Part shown: piece by piece, positions 35,311-49,029 of the stretch | How positions within the stretch are numbered: the first letter of the stretch is position 1 | Layout of the letters: every line of letters begins with the position of its first letter | From: Tillus elongatus | Lineage: Eukaryota; Arthropoda; Insecta; Coleoptera; Cleridae | Direction: 5' to 3' | Length of the DNA: 64,000 nucleotides | Assembly (NCBI GenBank): GCA_964006375.1 | Contig: OZ023269.1 | Coordinates: forward strand, 3,534,001-3,598,000 | The notes under the pieces: model-generated | What the model was told of the DNA's origin: nothing | Database searches by the model: none | Seen by the model: the letters and a program-made list of their open reading frames with translations, nothing else | Position numbers and translations under genes: made by a program

Positions 35311-35319
35311 AATTCGACA

Positions 35320-36210
<891 letters not shown>

Positions 36211-36634
36211 TAAAATAGTTTGTTCATAAAATTAAAGTATATCTTAATCACAAATAAAAGTTTTGTGTTCTGTTTAAAAGCTAACAAGCTTTAAATTGTT
36301 ATTTCTTTCATTGACTAAATAAAAATACATAGTTGAAATATAGAACAACAGTGAAATTTGTGTAAAAGAATTTTCTTTTGAACCCTAAAGTACAATTTAA
36401 TCCCTGTAGAGAGAGAGAGAGAGAGAGCGAGATTACATAGTTGTGACAAAGAGAAATAAGAAGCAACAGGTAAATATTTATTGCCAGTAACATAAACAAA
36501 CAGAATTGTACATTATAATAACATTGACTACAGTTTCAATGACTAAGTATATGTGAACCGTAATAGTTTAAGCACATTTACTAAAAGCTTAAGATTTAGT
36601 GGAACGTTATAACGAGCAGTCCAAAAATAAAATA
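36211..36634. other. Unassigned; (GA)n at 36409-36430
   Basis: A short GA microsatellite and no other recognised feature. Confidence 0.4.
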
Positions 36635-36642
36635 CTCTATAA

Positions 36643-36990
36643 TTTTTTTTTCTTTAACGTCGGCCTATTTCCGCGACTATGGTCGACCACTGACGCCAGG
36701 GAGAAGTTTCACCTCACTATCCTGGAAATTTTGCCGAACTTCTGGCTTTCTGTAAGGAGGGCAGGGATCTTTAACGTGCCCAACATCGCACGGACACGGG
36801 ACCGACGGCTTTACGCCCCTCCTAAGGGCGGAACGTGCAGACATTCGACTTGCTCAAATACAATGCCAGAACCTCGGTTGATGTTAATGTTACAGTTTGT
36901 ACTGAAAAAGTGAAAGGAGTATCCTGGGATCGAACCCAGTACCCTTCGGTTCAGAGGCACACGTTCTTACCCCTGAACCACCGAGGTTCT
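36643..36990 (-). mobile_element. tRNA-derived SINE, copy 4 with target duplication
   Basis: A box (reverse of CTTACCCCTGAACCACC, 36966-36982), B box (reverse of GGGATCGAACC, 36928-36938), tail of T run at 36643-36651. CTCTATAA flanks at 36635-36642 and 36991-36998. Confidence 0.9.
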
Positions 36991-37112
36991 CTCTATAAAC
37001 TTAAATTATTAAAAATATACAAATACATAACCATATAAATCATAATATAAAATACATTAATAATAGCAATATACACTAATTAAAGGCGCCCAACATCTAA
37101 TCAAAAATATAA

Positions 37113-37114
<2 letters not shown>

Positions 37115-37187
<73 letters not shown>

Positions 37188-37275
37188 CACAAAAACGACA
37201 AATACTTTTAACTAACGTATATAAAACAAAACAATACACACCCCCCATAATTACAATTATGTATGTATGTATGTA

Positions 37276-37335
<60 letters not shown>
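37115..37335. repeat. Two (TA)n arrays with TATG run
   Basis: TA at 37115-37182 and 37275-37335, the second preceded by TATG repeats, separated by ~90 bp of unassigned sequence. Confidence 0.95.
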
Positions 37336-37337
<2 letters not shown>

Positions 37338-37663
37338 TATATTGTAAAATACTGTGGATCATTTCTAAAAAAATTCGCTACCATAACGCACTTGCTGCGT
37401 CCAGACTTTTTATTTTGTCTGCAAGAAAAGCTGTAGACATATGGCTAACTACATTTTTTATGTTCTAAAATTTCTAATCTTAAGAAAATTCAGTACCATA
37501 ACGCCCTTGTCGTCTGAAAACTATTGAACTCATATCAGTATGGCGCCTATCATAATAATATATATAAATATGTTTATCTACAAATACGCAAAACAAACAT
37601 AATATTCCGAATTATTTATTATATACATATGTAGATTAGTAAGCTCAAATGGAAAAATTGAAC

Positions 37664-37720
<57 letters not shown>
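37336..37720. repeat. Hairpin-motif modules and (TA)n
   Basis: CATAACGCACTTGCTGCGTC at ~37382 and a decayed CATAACGCCCTTGTCG at ~37497; TA array at 37666-37720. Confidence 0.65.
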
Positions 37721-37724
<4 letters not shown>

Positions 37725-38389
37725 ATGTAAATAAAACATATAAGGTAATTAGCAATTAGGTGCATATACCATAAAATCCACATATATATTTAATAAAGGA
37801 TTTATTGATATATCTAAGCCTTTTAGTTATTACCTTGACTGGTAATTTTAATGTGAATGTGAGGTCATTACTTTTGTGTATATTCGATTACATTAAAAGT
37901 GCAACAGGTAGTGGAATTGTATCTAATAATTTTCTCATAATATATGCCTTTCACGTTTACTCTGTAAATAATTACAGGCATGTATTATTAACAACACACG
38001 ATTTTGCTGGTCTATATCAAAAATTATAGGTCGAAAGTTGACCAGTTGCTCTTTACACCTTCACTTCAATTGATAGAGCAACTGCTGTAACATTAATACA
38101 AAAGGTTGGTTTATTTGTTCATGCATTCGCTAGGGAATACGAATCACCTAATAATATTCGCTTTCAGTGCAAAAAATAGGACTGTTTGTTGTTTCTTTTT
38201 ATTGTCTCTCATCAAATATTGATTGAAGACTCGTTAATTGCAATATTTAAAGAACATGGTACTCTCATGAAATAAAAATTAATAAAACGAAACGCAAGTT
38301 GATCGGTATTGCCAGACAAAATCAATCTGTATTCTGAGTGATATCTTAATTACATTATGAGATGCAGAATTAGCAAATACAGTCATTTG
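37721..38389. other. Unassigned sequence
   Basis: No feature recognised. Confidence 0.3.
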
Positions 38390-39215
38390 GTAATACGTGT
38401 ATTCATTTGATGAGTTGTAACCGGAATATTTTAATGAACCCATTTACCACAATGAATGCATCGGAACCACATTTCACATTTCCTCTGAACTCGTTACATA
38501 TTGAATACACGTCATCTTCTTCAAACTCACCGTCTGGTACACTATCATCACCTAAGGCGACCTCTATTATGTCACTTTCAGACGAAGAGCTTTCTTAAAC
38601 TTTACGTTTCGCTTTACAAACCTTCTTATTCTTGATGTGACTCTTCAGTTCTTCATTGTTGTTTCGCCGTTTTCTTTCATTTTCTTTCAACATATTTTAT
38701 TTGGAGTATTGGTTAGTTTTTCAGAATGTTTGTTTTTACGGGTAAAATGCTTTTGCCTTATCTTATCTTTCCCCAGAGATGGTAATGGCGATATGTCCAA
38801 AATCGAAGCTTTTACTAAACTGCTGTTATCATCACTTTTGGAAGTTACCTGGAAAACACCTGTATAGAAGGCTCTGGAGGTCCGTGTGCTTTTCTAAAAG
38901 TTGAAATGAAAAGGTTTAGCTGTGAATCTGTAATATTTGTTGCATTATTTTCTTTTCATGTGGAACGTTCTGAATTTTGTATTCCTTCGTTTAAAAACCG
39001 AACAAAAGATTTTATTTAATTTTATCAACCTTCATCTATAGCATTTTTAGGGCAACTTTTATTTACATCCACCAATCCGAACTAACTGACTATAGCGTAT
39101 TCATTGCAGATATGTTAGCCTCATTTTCTAGATTATCATCCTAGAGGTAAATCGAAGTCTTGGAAAATATTTTTATTCAATGGATAGATCCCTAAAGAAT
39201 CAAAACCCTTGATCT
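38390..39215 (-). pseudogene. pogo/Tigger-like (DDE_1) transposase C-terminus, relic 3
   Basis: Minus-strand translation: LGIYPLNKNIFQDFDLP (near 39200), KASILDISPLPSLGKDK, HSEKLTNTPNK (the LTxTPxK block) and an acidic, serine-rich stretch ESSSSESDIIEV. This is the same C-terminal order as relics 1 and 2. Multiple stops; the catalytic core is not found. Confidence 0.6.
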
Positions 39216-40360
39216 AGTTCGAGACAGTTCTGCCGTACAATAGTAAAGCCTAGTAACTCTTAATTTATAACTTTTCAGTAGGGAAGTCCAAAGTTTTTAT
39301 ATTTCGACTGTAGATAGTTTTTTCATTAATCACAATTAATTTTTCTGATTTCACCATATTACAATAGTAAAAACCAGTAAGTCCACTTGCCGATTTTTCT
39401 CTTCCGCTAGCCATCTATTTTACAAGTGAAAAAGCAAACAAGGCGACTTCCACTTTTTTTTTAAATCTATATAATTAAGTCTTCATTTAAGTATGTAGGG
39501 ATTGTGGTAATTTAAAACATATTTATCCATAGGTAAAATCACTTAACTTGAGTTGCTTTATATAACCTCATAATATTTTCTTCAATGATGCAATGTTTAA
39601 TTTCCAGCAGTAACATATATGCTTATATAATGTTATCCAATTAGCTTACCTATTAAAACACGGATCCTAAACATCGCCAATTTTATACTAATGGGTACCA
39701 CTAACCTACCAATATTAACACTTATAAAATATAAATAATTATAAAAGACAAACCTGGATAAGTTCAGTGCTAATCATTGTCTGTAAGGATCTGTTTTAAT
39801 AGTGCAATGATAATGGCTCAAGATATGAGAACGTCTATTTTTAAAACGCATAGCTTGTCGGTTAAATATTTAGACAAGCGCCATGCAATTCATAAAAAAA
39901 TATAATAAAACATTAATTGAAAATGTTTACAGGCAAGTGGTTGTGGATGGTTCTATTAATAAATGGCAACTATTCAATTGTTTGTCATTTTATTATAATT
40001 TTTAAGCGAAATATGAGACCAAAACCACATATATGTTAAATTTTAAAAAAAAATTGCATACGATAGAAGATTTTTTATATATTTTGTCATTATTCAGTAG
40101 TAGCTGACACTTTTCCAAAATCTTATATGTCTTCTGCAGAAGCCAGGTTTTTCCAATAAAGGTGCTTTCTCGGTGGCATATAGGGAAGTTTTATTATGGT
40201 ACTTTTTTTGGGGTTTATCCCTCTAATACACTGTATATTTTCAGGATGTGGCAAATCAAGTTTCACAACATTCACTTTCAAAATCACATTTATAATGTAT
40301 CTTTTTCGACCTCTTTCTAAATTTGACGCATTTCATCTGAGTTTATTTCAAAACAGAAGC
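39216..40360. other. Unassigned AT-rich sequence
   Basis: No recognised feature. The 39216-39420 part may be more decayed transposase (upstream of relic 3), but motifs are not convincing. Confidence 0.3.
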
Positions 40361-40960
40361 GGCTGCTAATAAATTTGGTTTCCTCTTCCGGGCTCGCAAA
40401 TACTTTTCACCAGCTAATCTCTATACCTTATATACTTCCCAAATAAGGCCAAACCTCTAATACTGCTTCCACATATGGGGTGCGGCTGCCGCTTCTACAC
40501 TCGCTATCCTGGGCTGCATTCAGAAGAGAGCTATACGTCTCATCGGTGACCCTAAGCTCACCCAAAGGCTGCAATCCCTTGCCCACTAACGTGCCGTTGG
40601 TGACCTCTCTCTCTCTCTCTCTTTTATAGATATCTGCACGGGCACTGCTCAGAGGAGCTTTCTTCCATAGTTCCTCCACCTGCTGCCCCCAACAGATCTA
40701 CCAAGGGAACAGAGCGAATGCACCCTTTGACTGTCAAGGTCACCAGACATAGAGCATCTTGTTATGCCCGCTGTTTTATCCCGAGGACTTCCAAGTTGTT
40801 GAATTCCTTGCCGGAGCATGGTTTTCCTTCTCCTCCGAACCTCCAAACCTTCAAGTCCAGAATTAACACGTTGCCTCTTTCCTCCTTGTCGACACCCACG
40901 GTACGATAGTATTTAGGCTCTAAGCCCTCGTGATGTGTTGTTGAAATAAAAATAATAAAA
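40361..40960 (+). pseudogene. LINE (Jockey-like) 3' end with A-rich tail
   Basis: Reads EAAANKFGFLFRARKYFSPA, SQIRPNL*YCFHIWGAAA, STLAILGCIQKRAIRLIGDP, DICTGTAQRSF and SCLIP-type C-terminus, homologous to 50330-50740. Ends in AATAAAAATAATAAAAAA at ~40960. 5'-truncated at RT domain end; stops present. It lies ~200 bp upstream of the host exon at 41156. Confidence 0.8.
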
Positions 40961-41155
40961 AATTTTCCTTGGCATTTATATTCAATTTCATTAAAATAAT
41001 TTCGATGTCTAAATATGTAAAAATTATGCAAAGAAAAAATGTAGTTTGAAGCTTAACCTATTTTAAGATCTTCTTTATTTGCGATACACTGTTTTCTCTA
41101 CAAAAGTTCTCTAGAAAGTGTTTTCTCTTTTAATATATGTTTTCTTATTTTCCAG

Positions 41156-41417
41156 GACTATGCGCATATTGTTTCTGTTTGGAATAATTTGCACCGCATT
41201 AGCAGACCCAAGAAAAACTCCAAGAATCTACAACGTCTTGATCACCAGTGAAAAAGATCTTTCACCAAGTCATGCCATTCCAGTATACGAGCCTGTACTA
41301 AGAACAACTTCAGTCGGATTTGCTTTTCCACAAATTATTTACCATCCAGCATATCCACAGCTTTTGCCATTCGCAAACTACCAACCTCTACCATCGGCTG
41401 TTCAAGCATTGCAACCC
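41156..41417 (+). CDS. Secreted proline-rich protein gene, exon with signal peptide
   Basis: Not a family I recognise. The exon follows a good acceptor (polypyrimidine tract, TTCCAG at 41150-41155). Translation starts at ATG 41160 and encodes 86 residues beginning MRILFLFGIICTALADP, a clear signal peptide with cleavage probably after ALA, followed by aromatic/proline-rich sequence (FAFPQIIYHPAYPQLLPFAN). It ends in phase 0 at CCC 41417 before donor GTTAGT. An untranslated 5' exon must lie upstream. Reading on past the donor would add nine residues and a stop. The next exon, at 55305, joins in frame to give 195 residues. Base composition is more GC-balanced than the flanks and there are no stops, unlike all the transposon relics. 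Confidence 0.75.
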
Positions 41418-41774
41418 GTTAGTATTTTTTTATTGTTTATATTATAATTAGAAAATGTAGCAATAACCAAGTACTTGTGTAAAATATATAGCGCGTGTTT
41501 GAACTTGAAATACATCGAGTTAATTAAATGGAGCTTTTTCAAAAATGTTGGGACGCGTCGTTTAGTATTTTAAGTTGCGTTCAGCTTTTTTTAGTATTAT
41601 ACATTGTATCCCAAATTTAACGTATGACGCCATCCAAAAATTTTTAAATGGAAACCCACGTTTTTACTGACTATTTTCAAAGTACATGTCAAGTTATACA
41701 AAACCACCAAATTTCACATTTTACTCCTTGTGATGAAAAAAAAAATCCATTTTGTTATTTTCAAAAACGAAAGT

Positions 41775-42880
41775 AAAAAGTCTGGACGGAGCAAGTACGT
41801 TATGGTAGTAAATTTTCATAAAAATATTTTTAATGGCAGAAGTCTTTTTTTTAATGAAATCATGCATTAAATTTGGCTAAATATTTTTTACACAAAATTC
41901 TGCTAAAAGAATACATAAAATTCAAATTATATACTTCATCTGTAATTAAAATTCGCAACAAATATTTCTTCGAAGAAAATACATTAAATTCATTTATAAG
42001 ATAATTCGCTATTAAAAGAACATTTTGTACAAGAGAATTAGTTAATAAAAATTTATGAAATAAATTAAAAAATTCAAAATATGATCTAAATACAGAACTA
42101 GATACTTTTTCTGTGGCTTTACAGAGAAAATTATTTTGCGTATGGATGCTGTAAAAATTTAATCCGGTTGTAGAGATAACAACCTCTTCTGATATCACAA
42201 ATCTCTTCGTCTATGTTAACTGTGGATCGGTTTTACCAACTAAGGGCAACAACATCTGCTATTAAACTTGAATTAAAAGTCTTAAAAGTGTTTATCTTTC
42301 ATTTTCAACAAAAAGTCACTAAAAATAATGGAATTACACAATCTGAGCAGATAACATTAAAATTAAATAAAAGGCAAAAAAAAGTTAAAAAAGAAGTTGA
42401 AAGAGACATTCAGTCAGCGTGACATTTGAACCGGCGTCCCTTCGCTTATCAGCCATGCATCTAACAATTACACCATTGTAATCCTTGTGTCTGACTCTGC
42501 GATGAAAGGTGGATAACCGATAATTGTCTAAAAGTTATTTATTTATAATATGAAAGGTCTTTAGACGCATATTTTACAACTATTTTAACAAATGACAAGT
42601 GTAGCATGAATATAAAACATTCTAATATACATTTTATGCAATATTTACTATTCATAAATCACATTACTTATACTAAATGTCGCGTTTTAAATCTCCAGTT
42701 TGACATTTACAGGAGAAAAATTGTAAATTTTTGAAAGTAATCTTTCTGGTACTTCTTGAACTTTTTACCCCATAAAAAGATAAACGTTGTCTGTAATATT
42801 TGATAGATTTTGTTTAATACATACAATAATTTGGTGTTGCTTTTTATGTGAGTCTTAGTGGAACTAAAATTTTGATTTAT
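41775..42880 (-). repeat. Long interspersed repeat L, copy 2, with tRNA-like head
   Basis: Reverse-complement counterpart of 30960-32590. The hairpin motif is at ~41785, the shared core (ATCTGAGCAGATAAC) at 42340-42357, and a tRNA-like segment at 42421-42480: minus-strand A box TGGTGTAATTGTTAGATG and B box CCGGTTCAAATGTC. It reads into module A at 42880. Confidence 0.75.
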
Positions 42881-43155
42881 TAAGTGCCTATAACTTTTAT
42901 TCCTTTCAACTTAGAGCCCTAAGCTTTGGTACAGAGTTTGGTTTTTCAATATAAACCCGCTTGCCGAATTTGGTTGCAATAGCTTTGTTGTTGCCGGAGA
43001 TATGAATTTTTTCCAAAAGAACACCTAGAATTTTTCCGGAAAAACTGGTCCGATTTTTCTGGATAACGAACTTGTCCAAGCCACTTGTAAAAGTAATTTA
43101 CTCACCAAATTTTATCAAAATCGGCCACTATTTTTTGAGTTATCAGTGTGATACA
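42880..43155 (+). repeat. Modular repeat, module A (forward)
   Basis: TAACTTTTATTCC, CCGAATTTGGTTGC, GGATAACGAACTTGTCC and ATCAGTGTGATACACACAC. Its expected TA array and module B appear after the gypsy remnant, at 45379-45695, so gypsy sits inside this unit. Confidence 0.75.
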
Positions 43156-44771
43156 CACACTGACCCTGAAGTATGTCCAAGCCAATTATAATCGGGTCTG
43201 ATATGGCCGATACTATGGCTCTCTGCTTTGCCTTCCATATCCCACATTGCAGCTCGACGTCAGTTTCGCCAAATACCTGAATCCGATCACCAGCGGCTGC
43301 ATTTACTCTGTACACTCTCTTACTCGCCATCTTGGAACCATGTCGCGGCGAATAATCGTCATATGTGCGCCTGTGTCGACGACCATCTGGGTCTTATTAC
43401 CGCTTACGTATCCGTCTACGACGAGAGCGCTGCCAAAATCGCTAACCTGAGAAATGGTTACCGGCCTTAGCTTCACTTTCTCCCTTGCGCGTGATCTTAG
43501 AACCCAACATTCGCCTCTTATATGTCCCACCTTGTCGCAGTTCCAGCAGCGCAAGGCATTTGCACGGTGAGCTCTTATTGGGTGTCCATCAGACGTCGGC
43601 CTTATTTGTTCTGCTATTTCTCTAGTAGCTGCATGATCGTGGATGAATCTGTTTTTTTTTCTTCTTGGACTTGGAGACTGCGAACTTTCACATGACTTTC
43701 CGACGCTTGCTTTACCGCTTCAAACTCCAAGGAATGTGCCAAAGCATCGTTTTTGTGTCTCGCCATCCTCAGCGCCTGCTGCGTGTCGGTGTCTCTGATG
43801 GCGTCAATAAAGGTTTTAAAAACTCCATCGGAGCTATGGGGTAGGCTAATCGCTTCCGTTTGACAACGTCGGCGTGGAGATGTTGGAGACTTTCGCCCGG
43901 TTTCTGACAACGATTTTTCGACTGCAATCGATACAGTTGTTGTATATGCTGGTCGCCAAACCTCATCTCTAATATATGTTTAGTGCTCTCAAAACTCAAC
44001 GATTCTTCCCTGGGAATACCTTGGAGCACATCTAGAGCATCTCCTCTGAGAGCCACAATTAGCGAAGTCGCTTTCTCTCTCACGCCCCAACCATTTGCTG
44101 TAGCAGCGGCTTCGAACTAGCGCAGATAAATACCCCATGGAACTGAACCATCAAATGTGGGAACCCTAATTCTTACGTGGCTATCTTCATGTCTGATGTT
44201 TCCCTTGACTACGGTATCATACTTATTTTCTAGTGATTGCATTTTCTCCTGTACCTCCGCTTGCACACTCGTCAGCTTGTCATGTACATCGTTGCTAATA
44301 CCCCTTACTCGACTTTCTACTTGTTGGAAGATGTCGTCTTTTACCTGCTTCATACGTTCGTCCACACACGAAGTAATATTCTCAATTCTGCTGGCTTGTT
44401 CTTGCAGAATTCACTTCATTTCTTCGTATCTTTTGGCTTCTTCATCTCTCTTTCTCATTTCTTCTTTGGCTTCTTCGTCCCTTTTTCTCAGTTCTTCTCT
44501 TGTCTCTTCGTCTCTTTTTTTCATTTCTTCTTTGGTCTTCGTCTCTTTTTTTGGCCTCTATATCTCTTTATCCCATTTCTTCTTTGACATCTTCATCTCT
44601 TTTTCTCATTACTTCTTTCGCTTCTTCGTCTATTTTTCTCAGCACTTCTTTAACCTCTTCATCTCTTTTTCTGGCTTCTTCATCTCTTTTTCTGGCCTAT
44701 TCTTTCATTTCTTTAATAAATTCCAATAGCTGGGCGTCCATATTGGCTGTTGCGCTACGTCTCTTAGGCAT
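43145..44771 (-). pseudogene. Ty3/gypsy-like gag and protease, frameshifted
   Basis: Minus-strand order from ATG at 44771: MPKRRSATANMDAQLLEF, a charged coiled-coil rich in RKRDEE, a capsid-like region (VRIRVPTFDGSVPWGIYLR, SLIVALRGDALDVLQGIP), a zinc knuckle CWNCDKVGHIRGEC (Cys-X2-Cys-X4-His-X4-Cys) and an aspartic protease (VVDTGAHMTII, IIIGLDILQG). Gag packages the element RNA and protease matures it. Several frameshifts and stops; pol beyond protease is missing, cut at ~43145. The proximal LTR remains at 44941-45378. Described only as a broken relic. Confidence 0.82.
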
Positions 44772-44924
44772 AGACGTACTTAAAGCTTGTACACAGTTTA
44801 TTCTGTTTCAAGAACACACCCAGTTATGACTTACTGCTGACATTGATCTTCCAGAGATTCTAGAAATTATTACGTTGTTTAACGAATATTCTGGAAAAGA
44901 TTTCCGGTTGTAGCTTGAAAATAT

Positions 44925-44940
44925 CACTTCTGACACCAGT
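44925..44940 (-). other. Primer binding site candidate of the gypsy element
   Basis: The minus strand ACTGGTGTCAGAAGTG directly follows the LTR end; TGGTGTCAGAAG is a tRNA-primer-type sequence seen in many gypsy-like elements. Confidence 0.6.
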
Positions 44941-45695
<755 letters not shown>

Positions 45696-45990
45696 ATATG
45701 AGGTATATGACTATCAAGGAAAAACTTAATATTTAGGTGCAAAATTATGACAGATTTAGGTTGAATGACAAGTTAGATTTCTCATTGTTTTCTCTTATAT
45801 AAAAGTATAAGTCAGTTTTTTTTTTATATGTATCACATTTTATACATATCTATCCGTAATGTAGAAACACAAAGTGGAGCTTTGCTGGTAAAAACAGGTA
45901 TTAGGTTAGCGTAATTAATATTATGGAATATAATATATTTATATGTTTGTTCATTTATTTGGAAAATATGTATTTTATTTTGTAAATGAA
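45696..45990. other. Unassigned sequence
   Basis: Nothing recognised. Confidence 0.3.
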
Positions 45991-45994
45991 GTAA

Positions 45995-47358
<1,364 letters not shown>

Positions 47359-47388
47359 AATAAAACTATTACCCTCACTAAAACTTAA

Positions 47389-47391
<3 letters not shown>

Positions 47392-47483
<92 letters not shown>
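47392..47483. repeat. (TA)n microsatellite
   Basis: About 92 bp of TA. Confidence 0.96.
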
Positions 47484-47485
<2 letters not shown>

Positions 47486-47615
47486 TAAACATATAAACAT
47501 TCAAACTGACCCCGAATATGTGTTCTAGGGTGCGTAATTTGAAGAATTTTTTTTTTTAATTCAAAAGTCGGGATATCCTCATTATTGATTTTTTAAAGAA
47601 AATTCACTAAAAAAG
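47484..47615 (+). repeat. Modular repeat, module B (forward)
   Basis: GATAAACATATAAACATTC, CTGACCCCGAATATGTG and AAGAAAATTCACTAAA. Completes the order module A, TA, foldback, TA, module B. Confidence 0.8.
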
Positions 47616-48151
47616 TAGAACAAATAGCTAAAATATAATATGTCCACTGTCAAGGTCGCATCAGTTTTATTTTACTGAAAATGTAACTGGGCAAAATCTT
47701 TGCAGGAGATTGGATACCATTGTGTTTGTTGCGCACATGTATAAAGATACGGATTAAACATTTAAGACGAGACAGAACGGATGTGATTCTACGTGGGTAA
47801 CTGATGCATGCTTAGATAAATTTAATCTCTTCAGATATGAATGACATGCTCAATAGCAACCGTAATATAGGTATATCACATTTCTGCTTATCGTAAAAGG
47901 TTCGAATTTTATTTGTCCGGTTACAGAACTTTAGCACGTAGAAGGTGTTTGGTTTATGTCTGAGAATTGCCGTCCCAACAATAAGTCAGTCAGCAATAAC
48001 ACAATTAATATTTTATTGATTCTAAGAAAATATAATACATATTGTGTGGAACTAAAACGCAACGAAATAATAGCATGTATAGGCTGATTTATTACAATTT
48101 ATTTATTTTTGTCTACTTAGGTATATAAGTGTTATGGTTATTTCTGTTTCT
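47616..48151. other. Unassigned sequence
   Basis: No feature recognised. Confidence 0.3.
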
Positions 48152-48220
48152 TGAATGGCGGTCTATTTCCGCGAGTATGGTCAAACACCGACGCCAGGGA
48201 ACAGTTTCACCTCACCAAGT
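48152..48220 (-). mobile_element. tRNA-derived SINE, copy 5 (3' fragment)
   Basis: CGGTCTATTTCCGCGAG to CACCTCACC matches the terminal ~65 bp of the SINE; the rest is absent. Confidence 0.75.
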
Positions 48221-48710
48221 CCAATATTTGGACGAACCAAACACGTAGCCAAGAGGAGGGTCCAAGGACCATCCCCCCAATAGTTTTTTTTTTTTCATCA
48301 AAACTATTTATATATTATACTCCTGCGTCCAATTTATTGAACATTTTTGAGGCTGCTGTAAAAAAACTCAAAGGGCAAATTTTAACACCAACTCACCTGA
48401 AAATTATTATAGAATAGCGATATTAGTACAATGTATCGACCAACTGATTACAAGCTCAGAAAATAACACCGTTCTTTCTGCATTTCATATAATTTTACCA
48501 GGTGCCACCACTTCGCTGCCAAAAACCCACATGTTGGACTTATTTTCTGCTAATTATATGGGCGATACTTTCAATTCAGCAATAAAAGCGGAAACAAGAC
48601 AGAAGCACTCAAAATATTAGATAATTACAATAAAGATTTTACAGATATCTGCTGCCTACTAACATTATTAGATACGATGAGTGAAGATTAAAACCTGTGA
48701 TGAGCACTGA
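48221..48710. other. Unassigned sequence
   Basis: Minor open frames; no convincing family. May be decayed transposon sequence. Confidence 0.3.
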
Positions 48711-48919
48711 TGAGTACAATTTGGAGAATCCAATTCATCACAATACCGTTTCTAGACCTGACGATCGTTTCGCTAACAAAGTTAGCGTCATCAGAGAGAT
48801 AAGTAAACTGATTTATTGAACTTATTGATCCCTCCGATGACGCTAACGTTGTTAGCGAAACGATCTTCAGGTCTAAAAAAAAGTATTGTGATGAATTTGG
48901 TTCTCCAAATTGTACTCAT
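48711..48919. repeat. Palindrome carrying a hammerhead-like motif in each arm
   Basis: Arms of ~95 nt: ATGAGTACAATTTGGAGAA...TCATCAGAG mirrored by CCGATGACGCTAACG...TTCTCCAAATTGTACTCAT. Motifs at 48757-48796 (minus: CTGATGAC, stem GCTAAC/GTTAGC, GAAAC, GATC, GTC) and 48832-48876 (plus, with CCGATGA). An extra base before stem II separates both from the strict consensus. Confidence 0.8.
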
Positions 48920-49029
48920 TAGATACAAAAGCCCTGGTTTTCTAAATCTTGTAACTAGGCCATACTTGAAAAGGTCAAAGGTCATAAAACGCTTCTACAC
49001 AATCCCAGTAAATAAAATCGTCAAGCATT

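Noticed and set aside
40605..40622. Regulatory CT element upstream of the host gene
   Set aside because: It is a microsatellite expansion inside the LINE 3' end frame.
44157..44829. Ser/Phe-rich plus-strand frames resembling membrane proteins
   Set aside because: Antisense of the gypsy Gag coiled coil.
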